From Gemmata palustris (GTDB lineage Bacteria; Planctomycetota; Planctomycetia; Gemmatales; Gemmataceae), in contig NZ_JAGKQQ010000001.1 in the NCBI RefSeq assembly GCF_017939745.1, forward strand, positions 4,650,001 through 4,714,000: a stretch of DNA of 64,000 bases. The letters run 5' to 3'. The notes below the pieces were generated by a model that was not told the DNA's origin, searched no databases, and worked only from the letters and a program-made list of their open reading frames with translations. A program made the translations under genes and the position numbers. Below are positions 1-8,500 of the stretch, in pieces (position 1 is the first letter of the stretch; the number at the start of each line of letters is the position of its first letter).

Positions 1-821
1 CGCGGATGATGTCCGTCGCGTACCGGATGCTCGGCAGCGTGGCGGACGCCGAGGACGCCGTGCAGGACGCATTCGTGCGGTACCAGACCGCCGGCGGGGT
101 GTCCTCGCCGGAAGGGTTCCTGGTCCGCACCACCACCCGCCTCTGCATCGACCGGCTCCGGGCGCGACAGCGCGCGGGGTACGTCGGCCCGTGGGTGCCC
201 GAACCGGTCGACACGCGGGGGGCGGCCCGCGATACCGCGCTGGCCGAGTCCCTGACGCAAGCGTTCCTACTGCTCCTGGAGCGCCTGACCCCGGACGAGC
301 GGGCGGCGTTCCTGCTCCGCACCGTGTTCGACTACGAGTACGGCGAGCTTGCCGAGGCGCTGGGCAAATCCGAGGTCCACGCCCGGCAGATCGTCAGCCG
401 GGCGCGACAGCGCTTGGGACTGGACGGGGAGCGGCGGTTCCGGGCGACACGGGAGCGGGCGGACGGGCTGGCCGAGCGGTTCGTCGCGGCCTGCCGGGAG
501 GGAGACGTGAGGGCCGTTGAGCGGATGCTCGCCGAAGACGTCGAGATCCACTCGGACGGCGGGGGTAGAGTTTCGGCGGCGCGGGTCGTGATCCGCGGGC
601 GCGAGCGGGCGGCCCGGTTCCTGACGGGCGTGTTCAGCAAGAAGCGGCGCAACTGCGACATGCGCGCGACGACAGTAAACGGCGCGCCGGGCGTGGTGTT
701 CTCGTCCGGCGGGGTCGTCGTCCAGGTCACGGCACTGTCCCTGGGGACGGACGTGCGGGCGGTGTACATCAGCGTGAACCCGGACAAGCTGGCCCGGTGG
801 TCGGCGGCCGCGGTCGAATAG
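1..821 (+). CDS. ECF41-type RNA polymerase sigma factor with SnoaL-like C-terminal domain (5' end cut by window)
   Basis: The reading frame is open to the left edge, and the family normally has residues before the first visible Met (base 6), so the gene is partial. Counting from that Met, sigma region 2 is seen at about 6-21 (YRMLGSVADAEDAVQD), the family-typical YVGPWVPEP at 59-67, and sigma region 4 at about 93-138. Residues from about 150 form a SnoaL-like extension with the two signatures of ECF41 sigma factors, DGGGR (184-188) and NPDKL (258-262). In this family the extension replaces a separate anti-sigma factor and tunes activity (family knowledge). ECF41 genes usually sit beside carboxymuconolactone decarboxylase, oxidoreductase or epimerase genes. 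The next gene, 25 bases downstream, is an NmrA-like oxidoreductase and fits that rule. Confidence 0.93.
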   Translation, partial: RMMSVAYRMLGSVADAEDAVQDAFVRYQTAGGVSSPEGFLVRTTTRLCIDRLRARQRAGYVGPWVPEPVDTRGAARDTALAESLTQAFLLLLERLTPDERAAFLLRTVFDYEYGELAEALGKSEVHARQIVSRARQRLGLDGERRFRATRERADGLAERFVAACREGDVRAVERMLAEDVEIHSDGGGRVSAARVVIRGRERAARFLTGVFSKKRRNCDMRATTVNGAPGVVFSSGGVVVQVTALSLGTDVRAVYISVNPDKLARWSAAAVE

Positions 822-846
822 AGCAATCCGCAATGAGGGTTCAACC

Positions 847-1599
847 ATGAAGATCGTTGTAATCGGCGGTAGCGGGCTGATCGGGAAACAGCTCGTGCCC
901 ATTCTCCAGAAGCGGGGGCACGAGGCTGTGGCCGCGTCCCCGTCCACGGGCGTCAACGCTCTCACCGGCGCGGGGCTGGCCGGCGCGCTCGCGGGCGCGA
1001 GCGTCGTGGTGGACGTATCGAACGCGCCGTCCTGGGAGGATGCGGCGGTAATGGAGTTCTTCGACAAGTCTACCCGTAATCTCTTGACCGCGGAATCGGC
1101 CGCGGGGGTGAAGCACCACATCGCCCTGTCGGTGGTGGGTGCCGATCTCTTGCCGGACAGCGGGTACATGCGGGCGAAGGTCGCCCAGGAAGGACTGATC
1201 CGGGCGGGCAAGGTGCCGTACACGATCGTCCGCGCCACGCAGTTCTTCGAGTTCCTCGGTGGCATCGCCGAATCGGGAGTAGTCGGCGACACGATTCGCC
1301 TACCAACCGCCCCCTTCCAACCGCTCGCGTCCGCCGACGTAGCCGGCGCGCTCGCCGCGATCGTCGAGGACGCGCCGGCGAACGGGACCGTCGAACTGGC
1401 CGGCCCCGAAGCGTCGTCCGTCGCCGAATTCGTGGGGCGGTTCCTGGCCGCGACCGGGGACAAGCGGACCGTCATTGCCGACCCACAGGCCCGTTACTTC
1501 GGCGCGCCGCTGGACGACCGGGGCCTCGCACCGGTGGGCAAAAATCCGCGCCTCGGGCCGACGCGGTTTGAAGCATGGGTCGGGCAACGAAAAGCGTGA
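847..1599 (+). CDS. NmrA-like NAD(P)-binding SDR-family oxidoreductase
   Basis: A 250-residue protein with an N-terminal Rossmann dinucleotide-binding motif, GGSGLIG, at residues 7-13. The overall layout is that of atypical short-chain dehydrogenases (NmrA/HSCARG type). No clear Tyr-x-x-x-Lys catalytic pair was recognised, so it may act on a small substrate, sense redox state or both. The start has an AGGG ribosome site a few bases upstream. It lies 25 bases after the ECF41 sigma gene and is probably co-transcribed; known ECF41 loci pair the sigma factor with exactly this kind of enzyme. The true substrate cannot be told from sequence. Confidence 0.87.
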   Translation: MKIVVIGGSGLIGKQLVPILQKRGHEAVAASPSTGVNALTGAGLAGALAGASVVVDVSNAPSWEDAAVMEFFDKSTRNLLTAESAAGVKHHIALSVVGADLLPDSGYMRAKVAQEGLIRAGKVPYTIVRATQFFEFLGGIAESGVVGDTIRLPTAPFQPLASADVAGALAAIVEDAPANGTVELAGPEASSVAEFVGRFLAATGDKRTVIADPQARYFGAPLDDRGLAPVGKNPRLGPTRFEAWVGQRKA

Positions 1600-1629
1600 A
1601 ATTCGGCCGTGTGAGCCCACAGGAAATGA

Positions 1630-1659
1630 GAAAGCCGGCGACTTCAGTCGCCGGCTTTC
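1630..1659. terminator. Bidirectional hairpin terminator between convergent genes
   Basis: A perfect 13-bp stem, gaaagccggcgac paired with gtcgccggctttc, encloses a 4-base loop. It sits between the stop of the plus-strand oxidoreductase (1599) and the stop of the minus-strand gene ending at 1687. The A-rich side (gaaa) and T-rich side (tttc) are short, so it could work in both directions. Confidence 0.8.
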
Positions 1660-1686
1660 GTTACTCTGGCCACCTGCCCGCGAGAG

Positions 1687-2217
1687 TTACTTCTTGCGGA
1701 CCAGTTTCATGCCGCCGCAGTGGTCGTCGGCCGGCTTGCCGTTCACCCACGCGACCCCGGTGATCTCGATGTGGTCCGCGTCGATGAACGTGAGCGTCGC
1801 TTCGTGCATGTGCATGTCCTTCGCGGGGTCCAGGTTCGTTCCGCCCGCGAACAGGAACTTGATCTGGTTGGACGGGGACTTCGGGTCCGCCTTCATCCGC
1901 GGCTGGTTGCCGAGGACGCAGTAGTGCGTCATCACCAGGTCGCCCTTGTCCAGGTGGTAGACCGACGCCATCTCCTGCTGCTGGCCGGGGAACAGCGTCT
2001 CGGTCACGGCGCTGCCGCCCGCGGTGACCTTGATGACCGAGACCACCTTGTCGGTCGGCTTGCCGTCCTTGTCGGCCTCGACCCAGGTTCCGGCCAGCGC
2101 CTTGATCTTCTCCAGGCCGGGATGGACGGGCGCGGTCTTGGCCGGCGCGTCGGCGGCGCGGGCGCTGGTGCCGAGGGCGATGAACAGTAAGCCACAGGTC
2201 AGAATTCGTTGCATCAT
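1687..2217 (-). CDS. Secreted protein of unknown function, possibly lipocalin/DUF1579-like
   Basis: A 176-residue protein with an N-terminal signal peptide (hydrophobic CGLLFIALG then an Ala-rich cleavage region near residue 22). The mature part begins with a LEKIKALAGTW segment and continues as alternating short strands, which resembles small calycin/DUF1579-type barrels in which a Gly-x-Trp closes the first strand. It has two Met-His pairs (HMHEA) and a C-terminal HCGGM. A GGGAG ribosome site lies 6 bases before the ATG-ATG start. It stands alone between a convergent terminator and the VOC gene. Function is not recognised. Confidence 0.75.
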   Translation of the reverse strand: MMQRILTCGLLFIALGTSARAADAPAKTAPVHPGLEKIKALAGTWVEADKDGKPTDKVVSVIKVTAGGSAVTETLFPGQQQEMASVYHLDKGDLVMTHYCVLGNQPRMKADPKSPSNQIKFLFAGGTNLDPAKDMHMHEATLTFIDADHIEITGVAWVNGKPADDHCGGMKLVRKK

Positions 2218-2288
2218 GTCGAACTCCCATTGGGGTCAGGGCGAATCGTGCCCCCGCACCGGCGCGGGAGCGTGTGCTCTCGTTGCCG

Positions 2289-2717
2289 TCAGCCCACCGG
2301 ACCGGGGACCGACACCATCCAGCCGATCCCGAAGCGGTCGGTGACCATCCCGAAGCACGGCGACCAGAACGTCTTGCCGAGCGGCATCTCGACGGTGCCG
2401 CCGGCCGCCAGCGCGTCGAACGCCTGCCGCGCGTCCGCTTCGGCCGGGACGGAAAGGGCCAGGTGCAGCCCGACGGACTTCGACTGGTCGTCGCGCCCGT
2501 CGGACGCCATCAGCGGGACGCCGCGGACGCGGAAGGTCGCGTGCATGACCTTCTTCTCGAACCCCGCCTGGAGCGCCCCGGGCGGGGGCGGCTCCGGGCC
2601 CTCGTCGTACCGCATGAGCATCTCGATCTCCGCGCCGAGGGCCGTGCGGTAGAATTCCAGGGCCTCGTCGCACCGGCCGCCGAAGAACAGGTATGGAGTG
2701 ATGGTTGTGCCTGTCAT
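2289..2717 (-). CDS. VOC-family protein (PhnB/glyoxalase-like)
   Basis: A 142-residue single-domain VOC protein of the PhnB-like branch: the N-terminus has the typical ITPYLFFGGRCDEALEFYR pattern, and the C-terminus ends in a DRFGIGWMV strand. Such proteins are built from paired beta-alpha-beta-beta-beta units. The metal ligands of true glyoxalases are not all evident, so the enzyme activity is open. It is downstream of the YCII gene and the ECF42 sigma gene on the same strand. VOC and YCII (DGPF) proteins are the usual partners of ECF42 sigma factors, so it is likely part of that regulon. Confidence 0.88.
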   Translation of the reverse strand: MTGTTITPYLFFGGRCDEALEFYRTALGAEIEMLMRYDEGPEPPPPGALQAGFEKKVMHATFRVRGVPLMASDGRDDQSKSVGLHLALSVPAEADARQAFDALAAGGTVEMPLGKTFWSPCFGMVTDRFGIGWMVSVPGPVG

Positions 2718-2825
2718 GGTCTCTCCTCGCTCACGGGTTCTTGATCGTGGAGCGGATCACCCGCCCCGTCGCTTCATTGGTTAGTCGATCGCCGGGAGCG
2801 GGAATCGACGCCCCGCCGAATTTTC

Positions 2826-3581
2826 TCACGCCCGCTTCCGCAGCCCGGACAGGTCGAATACCGGTCGGACCTCGACCGCACCGACCCGCACGCCGGGGTG
2901 CCGTTCGGCGATCCGAGCGACCGCGTCGCGGGACTCGGCGCGGATCAGGTAATAGCCGCCGAGCACCTCGTGCGTTTCGGCGAACGGGCCGTCCGTGATG
3001 ACGCGCCGGCCGTCGCGCACCCGCACGCACGTCGCCGTTTCCACCGGGTGGAGCGGCGCGGCACTCAGGTACGCGCCCGAGCCACTCAGTTCCCGGCAGA
3101 GCGCAGCGGCCTCCGCCATCGCGACACCTTGCGCGGTGGGGCCGGCCGCGCGCCACGCGCCCTCGTCGTCGTAGCAGAGCATCAGGAACGTCGCGCCGGG
3201 CTTCCCCTCGCCGGCCGAGACCGGGTGGGCCGGCGGGAGCCCGTCGAGCACGAACAGGGGGCGGATCTCGACGGTGCTTTTGGTAACCGGCGGGAGCCGG
3301 GTCGCGACCGCGATCGCCTCGTCGAGATCGGCCAAATCGAGCACGAAATACCCGCCGAGCTGTTCCGTGGTCTCGGCGAACGGGCCGTCCGTGACGAGCG
3401 TCTGCCCGTCGCGCACGCGGACGGTGACGGCCGTCGTCACCGGCTCCAGTGGCGACGCATCAATGAACTGGCCCCGTGCGGCAAGTTCGTCGCAGAGCGC
3501 GAGCGAATCGACCATGCAGGCCGTTCGCTCCTCATCGATCCAACAGCTCTCAGCACTGTAAATGAGCAGCATGTATTTCAT
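2826..3581 (-). CDS. Tandem YCII (DGPF) domain protein
   Basis: A 251-residue protein made of two YCII domains, about residues 1-115 and 125-250. Each starts with a strand containing MLL or LML and holds the hallmark DGPFAET followed by GGY (TDGPFAETTEQLGGY and TDGPFAETHEVLGGY). Most family members carry one domain, so this is a fused duplication. The frame stays open far upstream, but the first domain starts at MKYMLLIYSA with a GGGGA ribosome site, which sets the start. DGPF proteins are the standard targets of ECF42 sigma factors; the sigma gene lies about 270 bases upstream on the same strand. The biochemical role of DGPF proteins is not settled. Confidence 0.9.
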   Translation of the reverse strand: MKYMLLIYSAESCWIDEERTACMVDSLALCDELAARGQFIDASPLEPVTTAVTVRVRDGQTLVTDGPFAETTEQLGGYFVLDLADLDEAIAVATRLPPVTKSTVEIRPLFVLDGLPPAHPVSAGEGKPGATFLMLCYDDEGAWRAAGPTAQGVAMAEAAALCRELSGSGAYLSAAPLHPVETATCVRVRDGRRVITDGPFAETHEVLGGYYLIRAESRDAVARIAERHPGVRVGAVEVRPVFDLSGLRKRA

Positions 3582-3601
3582 CGCGTTCCCCGTGAGTGTG
3601 T

Positions 3602-3733
3602 TTATTTGCCGTCGGCCGCGTTCTGCCGCGCCTGGATGTCGAGCTTGGTCATCCCCATGAGTGCCTGCATCACGCGCCCGGCCGTTGCGGGATCTGCGAG
3701 GAATTGCGGCAGAACGGGGCTCCTCGTCAACGG
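3602..3733 (-). pseudogene. C-terminal remnant of a second PhnB-like VOC gene
   Basis: Between the YCII gene and the ECF42 gene, the minus strand encodes SPVLPQFLADPATAG, then RVMQALMGMTKLDI, and ends with a TAA at 3602-3604. This matches the usual C-terminal tail of PhnB-like VOC proteins (VLPELLxDPDxxKAxRVMxAMLxMxKLDI, from family knowledge). No start codon or N-terminal VOC domain is seen upstream; the sequence before SPVLP does not look like a VOC protein. It is best read as the tail of a deleted gene that once sat between the sigma factor and the YCII gene. The left limit is soft. Confidence 0.6.
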
Positions 3734-3853
3734 AAGCGGGCGCGCTGTCAGCCCGTAGTCGAACGGGGCGGGTGCGGATCGACACTCCGCAAAGTTTTCC
3801 CGTGTCGACGCGGGGACATGCGGTCGCGCCGCCAGCGAGACAGGTCACAATCG

Positions 3854-5107
3854 TCAGAGGTGCGAAAGTCGCTTCATCAGGAATCGCCGTTCCGGCTCCT
3901 GTTGAGCCAACGCGAGCGCCCGCTCGTAGGCCCCTCGTGCGGCGTCACGCTGCCCGAGCCGGCGGAGCAGATCGGCCCGCGCAGCGTGCGCGAGATGGTA
4001 ATTGCCGAGGTCACCGCGCCCCAGGAGGGCGTCGATTAAAGTCAGACCGGCAGCCGGCCCGTCGCGCATCGCCACCGCGACCGCGCGGTTCAGTTCGATT
4101 ACTGGCGACGGGTTGAGTGCGAGCAGGGCGTCGTAGAGCGCCGCGATCTGCCGCCAATCCGTCGCCCCCGGCGTCGGGGCCGTCGCGTGGGCGGCGGCGA
4201 TGGCGGCCTGAATCGTGTACGGGCCGAATTGACGGGTACCGAGCGCCCGCGCGACCAGCGCCCGCCCCTCCGCGATAAGTGCCGCGTCCCAGAGCGAGCG
4301 GTCCTGTTCTTCGAGGAGCACGACGTCGCCCTCCGGGGTCGCCCGGGCGCGGCGGCGGGATTCCTGGAGGAGCATGAGCGCGAGCAGCCCGACCGCCTCG
4401 GGATCGGGTAGCAGTTCCACAATGAGGCGCCCCAAGCGGATGGCTTCGCCCGAGAGGTCCGCCCGCGTGAGGCCCGCCCCGGCGGTGGCCGAATAACCCT
4501 CGTTGAACACGAGGTAAACGACCACCAGCACCGCTCCCAGTCGCTCGGGGAACTCGCCTGTGGTCGGGACCGCGAACGGTATCCCGGCGTCGCGGATCTT
4601 CGCCTTCCCGCGCACGATCCGCTGGGCCATCGTCGCGGGCGCGGCGAGGAACGCGGCGGCGATTTCTTCGGTGGTCAACCCGCACACCTCCCGCAGCGTG
4701 AGCGGCACCTGCACCGCGCGATCGATGGCCGGGTGACAGCAGGCGAAAACGAGCCGCAGTCGGTCGTCCTCGATCTCCTCCGCGGCGCGGACCGCGTTGA
4801 CTCCGGCGACCTCGGCCACCCGGCCGGCGAGTTCCGGTTGCAGGGCCGCGAACTTGGTGCGGCGCCGGAGGGCATCGAGCGCTTTGAACCGACCGGTCGA
4901 TACCAGCCACGCCCGCGGGTTGTCCGGCAGCCCGTCCGCGGGCCACCGCTCGACCGCGGTCGCGAACGACTCGTGTAGGGCTTCCTCGGCCAGATCGAAG
5001 TCCCGCAGCAACCGCACCAGGGAGGCGAACACGCGCCGGGATTCCGCGCGGTAGATCTCATCAACTCGCGCGCGAACGTCGGCCGGGGAAAGGAGCGGCG
5101 TAATCAT
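3854..5107 (-). CDS. ECF42-type RNA polymerase sigma factor with C-terminal TPR-like domain (DUF6596)
   Basis: A 417-residue sigma factor. Residues 1-90 carry region 2 ([19 protein letters not shown], then [11 protein letters not shown]), and about 110-180 carry region 4 with [19 protein letters not shown] long C-terminal part follows, about 190-417, with helical TPR-like repeats ([24 protein letters not shown]). This architecture and length are those of ECF42. In that group the C-terminal domain is needed for activity, and no anti-sigma factor is known (family knowledge). The downstream YCII and VOC genes are the expected targets. The start is the first ATG of the open frame. Confidence 0.93.
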   Translation of the reverse strand: MITPLLSPADVRARVDEIYRAESRRVFASLVRLLRDFDLAEEALHESFATAVERWPADGLPDNPRAWLVSTGRFKALDALRRRTKFAALQPELAGRVAEVAGVNAVRAAEEIEDDRLRLVFACCHPAIDRAVQVPLTLREVCGLTTEEIAAAFLAAPATMAQRIVRGKAKIRDAGIPFAVPTTGEFPERLGAVLVVVYLVFNEGYSATAGAGLTRADLSGEAIRLGRLIVELLPDPEAVGLLALMLLQESRRRARATPEGDVVLLEEQDRSLWDAALIAEGRALVARALGTRQFGPYTIQAAIAAAHATAPTPGATDWRQIAALYDALLALNPSPVIELNRAVAVAMRDGPAAGLTLIDALLGRGDLGNYHLAHAARADLLRRLGQRDAARGAYERALALAQQEPERRFLMKRLSHL

Positions 5108-5415
5108 CTCGCCTCGGAGTTACCGATGCCCGTCACGCCTCGCACGGGTGGGGTGTGAAACGTCCGCCGGCACGTCCACGCGGGTGTGCCGCCGGGCGCT
5201 TCGGCGCGGTGTTAATTGAGGGGAGAGAGGCTACTACGGCTTTCGGCACGAGTGATAGGTCAGTTGAGAAGTGATGCGGGTGCGCCGAACACGTTTTGCG
5301 AGCGTGTAGCGTGGGGTACAACGGCGGGCGGCAATCACCCCAAGTGCATGACCGGACAGCCGATAGCGAAACGCGAACCAGTCCGATTTCAGGCTCCCTG
5401 TAGCGAGCTACAGCA

Positions 5416-5560
5416 AAGGAGCGGGAGCCACTGCACGCATCCGAGTGACCTCAAGAGAACCCGGGAGCCGCGCCTTGTCTTGTAACGAGCCGCGACCGCG
5501 AGGGAGCGGGAGGCACTGCCCGCATCCGGGTGACCTCAAGGTAACTCGGGGAGCCGCGCC
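5416..5560. repeat. Two-copy degenerate direct repeat, about 60 bp each
   Basis: Copy A covers about 5416-5473 and copy B about 5501-5560, with a period near 86 bases. They share gggagc-cactgc-cgcatccg-gtgacctcaag and end in gggagccgcgcc, with scattered substitutions. The copies lie in the non-coding region, and copy B is enclosed by an inverted repeat. They may belong to a dispersed family; only two copies are in this window. Confidence 0.75.
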
Positions 5561-5586
5561 CCGCTCCCTGGCGGTCGCGGCTCGTT
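5484..5586. repeat. Long inverted repeat (27-bp arms, one mismatch)
   Basis: The left arm is 5484-5510 (aacgagccgcgaccgc followed by gagggagcggg) and the right arm 5560-5586 is its reverse complement with one mismatch. The 49-base interior is most of direct-repeat copy B. The GC-rich arms would form a very stable stem. It lies downstream of the minus-strand hydrolase gene, so it could end that transcript, although no T-run follows; a small mobile palindromic element is the other reading. Confidence 0.75.
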
Positions 5587-5635
5587 TGCCGACAACACAT
5601 CAGCTTTGATGTCGTTTTCGGCGTGTGCGGCGGGA

Positions 5636-7837
5636 TCAGTGGCGCCGGAGCGCATCAATCTTCTCCTGGAACTTCGCCGCGTCCGCCTCGGCGGTCCCGA
5701 GCGGTTCCGGCTTGACGGTCTTCTCGCGCGTGTAGCCGACGTGCTTCATCCACGCGGCCGACCGCGCGCCGCGCTTCTGCTCCACCAGTTTGAACAGCGG
5801 GTCGGCCTTGATCGCCGTAACCGTCTCGTCCGGGGTCTTGACACCGAGCGCGGTGAGGATCGGTTTCGCAATCACCAGTTGCCCGTCGTCGCCGGGGTGA
5901 ACCCGGTCCTTCGAGAACGGCTCGGTACGGCCGTCGCGTGCCTTCCGCATCGCGGTGTGCAAATCGATCACCCGCACACCGGGAACCTTCAAACTCATCT
6001 CCCACTTCGCGTACTCGGCCAGGACCGTGTCGTAATTGAACTCGTCCTTCTTGGGCACGAGATCGTAGATCGGCGGCGTGACCAGGAAGATTTGCTTCAC
6101 GCCGGCCCCCTTGCACTGCTCGATCAGCTTCGTGACCCCCTTCTGGAACGCAGCGAATCGGTCCTTGTCGAGCGGGAGGTAGATGCCGTCGTTCATCCCG
6201 TAGCACGCGAACACGACCTCCGGCTTGGACTTCTCCAGCACGCGGCCGAGGCGCTCGAACAAGCACGGGCGGGGGAACTGGCCGCCCGCGTGCCCGTCCT
6301 CGCTCAGCCCCGACAGCGTTTCACTCGCCAGCCCGAGACCGAGGACGTCGAAGTCCTTCTTCGGGTACAGTTTTTCGAGGTAGTACGTGGTGAACGCAAC
6401 GTACCCGCCGGACTGCGTGATGCTGTCGCCGAGAAACACGACCCGCTTGCCGGCGATGGCGTCCACGTCCTGCGCCGGAGCCGCGTCCGCACTGGGCTTC
6501 GACTTCAGTCCAGTGGTGTTCACGGCGGTGACGCGATAGGTGTGTGTTTTGCCGACCTCCGCCTTGGTATCGGTGAACTGCATCGGCACGAGCGGCTGCG
6601 TGGGCGTGTCACTGTATTGCAGGTTCTGGAAGATCGGTCGGCCGAACGGGTTCTTGCCCGATTCGGGCACGTTAGCAAGGAACTGACCGTCGCGCTCGAT
6701 GACGAAACTCGCCAGCCCGCTTTCGAGATCGGCCTCGGCTTCCCAGGTCAGCTTGTTGTCCCGCACGTACACGTTCGTCGGCGCGGGCGGCGGAGTGGGG
6801 TCGGTGACCTTCGTGTCCTTGACGTATTCCGTCCACGCCTTCGCCACCGCTTCGTTCGGGAGCCACGCGGCCTTGAGGGGCTCGCCCACGTACTTCGTAG
6901 CCGGCGTCGCGTCGCCGCCGAGGACCGGAGCGAGCCACGCCTTGTCCGTCGGCATGGCCCGGAGCGGATCACCAACGGCTTTCGGCAGGCGAGCGCTCAG
7001 ACAGGCATCGAGCCAGGGGACGGCCAGATACCGCTGGTTGCCGCAGTCGTGACTCGACAGCGGATCGACCGCCACGCCGACGAGCCCGCCCTTCCCGCGA
7101 ACCTCGTTGAAGAACACTTCGTTAGCGGGCCAGACGCCGGCGAACTGTTTGTCCTTGACGGTGACGCCCTCCTTCGTGCCGAGGTTGCACACCACCGGCA
7201 CCTTGAGCGCGCCGTCCGGCAAGGTGTGCGCCTTGATCCCGGCGCGGCCCGGGTCCGCCTTCAGGAGCGGCACGCCCGAGCGCAGCCACGCCGCGGCGAC
7301 GCGGTCCGGGTGCAGCATCACCATTCCACCGGCCCAGTGACCGCCGCCACTGTGCCCCCACAAGGCCCACGGCACCTTCGCCAGTTCGGGGTGACCCGAC
7401 TTCGCGCCGAGATCCGTGAGGCACTTTTGGAACGCGGCGCCGGAACCGTTGCGCGGGTCGCACCACATCTGGCAGTCGGCCTTATCCGGCTGCTCGTAGG
7501 ACGGGGACAGGAGCGCGCAATCGTGCTTCTTCGCCAGGGCCTGCCAGTGGAGGTCATACGCGCCCGTCAGCCCCGACTTGCACGACCCCTCGCCGCACCC
7601 GTGCTGGTGGACGATGACGCCGCGCAGCGTCTTCACGCCCGGAGGAACCCAGATCGTGTAGTTGACCGGGTACGGCAGTTCGCCCTTGTTGGTCGAAGCC
7701 TCGTACCGCACGCGATAGTACGGCGGTTCGGCGAGGGGGAAGACGTCGTAGGGCGGTTCCTGGGCGAACAAGCCCGGCTCGGCCGCGACGAGAAGAAGGC
7801 CGAGCACCCCGCAACACTTCGCAGCCGTTCGGCTCAT
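5636..7837 (-). CDS. Secreted fusion of an alpha/beta hydrolase and an SGNH/GDSL hydrolase
   Basis: A 733-residue exported protein. The start is set by AGGAGG seven bases before the ATG at 7837, which opens a signal peptide ([19 protein letters not shown]). Residues about 40-330 are an alpha/beta hydrolase related to PHB-depolymerase/Ssp esterases: HQHGCG oxyanion segment (77-82) and nucleophile elbow GHSGGG (161-166). About 355-450 looks like a fibronectin-III-type linker. About 460-700 is an SGNH hydrolase with block I GDSIT (470-474), block III GMND (near 547) and block V DRVHP (His near 647). Two esterase active sites in one polypeptide suggest breakdown of acylated polysaccharide. The substrate is inferred, not shown. 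Confidence 0.87.
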   Translation of the reverse strand: MSRTAAKCCGVLGLLLVAAEPGLFAQEPPYDVFPLAEPPYYRVRYEASTNKGELPYPVNYTIWVPPGVKTLRGVIVHQHGCGEGSCKSGLTGAYDLHWQALAKKHDCALLSPSYEQPDKADCQMWCDPRNGSGAAFQKCLTDLGAKSGHPELAKVPWALWGHSGGGHWAGGMVMLHPDRVAAAWLRSGVPLLKADPGRAGIKAHTLPDGALKVPVVCNLGTKEGVTVKDKQFAGVWPANEVFFNEVRGKGGLVGVAVDPLSSHDCGNQRYLAVPWLDACLSARLPKAVGDPLRAMPTDKAWLAPVLGGDATPATKYVGEPLKAAWLPNEAVAKAWTEYVKDTKVTDPTPPPAPTNVYVRDNKLTWEAEADLESGLASFVIERDGQFLANVPESGKNPFGRPIFQNLQYSDTPTQPLVPMQFTDTKAEVGKTHTYRVTAVNTTGLKSKPSADAAPAQDVDAIAGKRVVFLGDSITQSGGYVAFTTYYLEKLYPKKDFDVLGLGLASETLSGLSEDGHAGGQFPRPCLFERLGRVLEKSKPEVVFACYGMNDGIYLPLDKDRFAAFQKGVTKLIEQCKGAGVKQIFLVTPPIYDLVPKKDEFNYDTVLAEYAKWEMSLKVPGVRVIDLHTAMRKARDGRTEPFSKDRVHPGDDGQLVIAKPILTALGVKTPDETVTAIKADPLFKLVEQKRGARSAAWMKHVGYTREKTVKPEPLGTAEADAAKFQEKIDALRRH

Positions 7838-8077
7838 GGACAAGTCCTCCTGAAAACGAGATTGTCGCATTCGCCACGAACGGAGCAAGCGGGGATTTGA
7901 GGTGGACGTGCTTTCCTGGCGCGAGCCTCAGTGGTGCGGATTGGCTCGATCACAGAGTCGTTGGAAGAGCACCTCGGGGCGATTCGCAAGACCCTCGTGT
8001 CGCGAACTCTCACGGGCGCGGGCGCGCTGGGTGCTTGTTTACATGGCTGAAGGTAGCGCGAACAACCGACCGGCACC

Positions 8078-8500
8078 TTAAAGCGGCTCGCACTTCACCC
8101 CAAAGTAGCGCCCGATCCGCTCCGCGATCTCAATTCCGACCCCACTGAACACGAAATTGCCCGAGACGTTCGAGTAGAACTCGAAGGACGTCTCGGCCGG
8201 GAGGTCCAATTTCGGATCGGCGGGCGTGTGGCCGAAATCGATCTGGACGAACGCCTCGTTTTCGTCCGAGATCTCGTAGAGCCGGAAGTTTCGTTCGGCG
8301 CTCGATAGCAGATCCCACTTCCGCTCCAGTTCGGCCCGGAAGTAAAAGAACACGGCGACCGCGTCCGCCCCGTGCGGCTCGATCTTGTACCGGAGCAGCG
8401 GGAGCCCCGCGCCCGACCGCATGACGTGCTCCACGGCAGCGGCGATGCGATCGCGGTCGAGGCGCTCCCACGGCAACAGGTACCGGTTCTGCCAGCTCAC
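8078..8500 (-). CDS. Small conserved-looking protein overlapping lysS, function unknown
   Basis: A 140-residue protein read from a GTG at 8500 that overlaps the lysS stop codon (GTGA), with a GGAGG site 4 bases before it. The overlap argues for translational coupling to lysS. It begins SWQNRYLLPWERLDRDRI and contains a central run of strands (YKIEPHGADAVAVFFYF) and an acidic middle. No domain was recognised. The pattern of a well-placed ribosome site, coupling and host-like codon use supports a real gene. Confidence 0.75.
   Translation of the reverse strand: MSWQNRYLLPWERLDRDRIAAAVEHVMRSGAGLPLLRYKIEPHGADAVAVFFYFRAELERKWDLLSSAERNFRLYEISDENEAFVQIDFGHTPADPKLDLPAETSFEFYSNVSGNFVFSGVGIEIAERIGRYFGVKCEPL

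Larger units (their letters stand above)
5108..5635. other. Long intergenic region with repeats, no coding gene recognised
   Basis: This 528-base gap separates the start of the ECF42 gene from the stop of the fusion hydrolase gene. The first 280 bases hold the presumed upstream control region of the sigma gene, in which no clear promoter was recognised. The right half holds a small hairpin (5398-5413), a degenerate direct repeat and a long inverted repeat, listed separately. Short open frames here show no recognisable protein. Confidence 0.6.

Noticed and set aside
3582..3848. N-terminal extension of the YCII protein
   Set aside because: The extra 89 residues have no domain, overlap the VOC remnant in another frame, and a ribosome site precedes the inner ATG at 3581.
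5606..7900. Open frame of 764 codons opposite the fusion hydrolase
   Set aside because: No recognisable protein features; the minus-strand gene has signal peptide, ribosome site and two catalytic domains.
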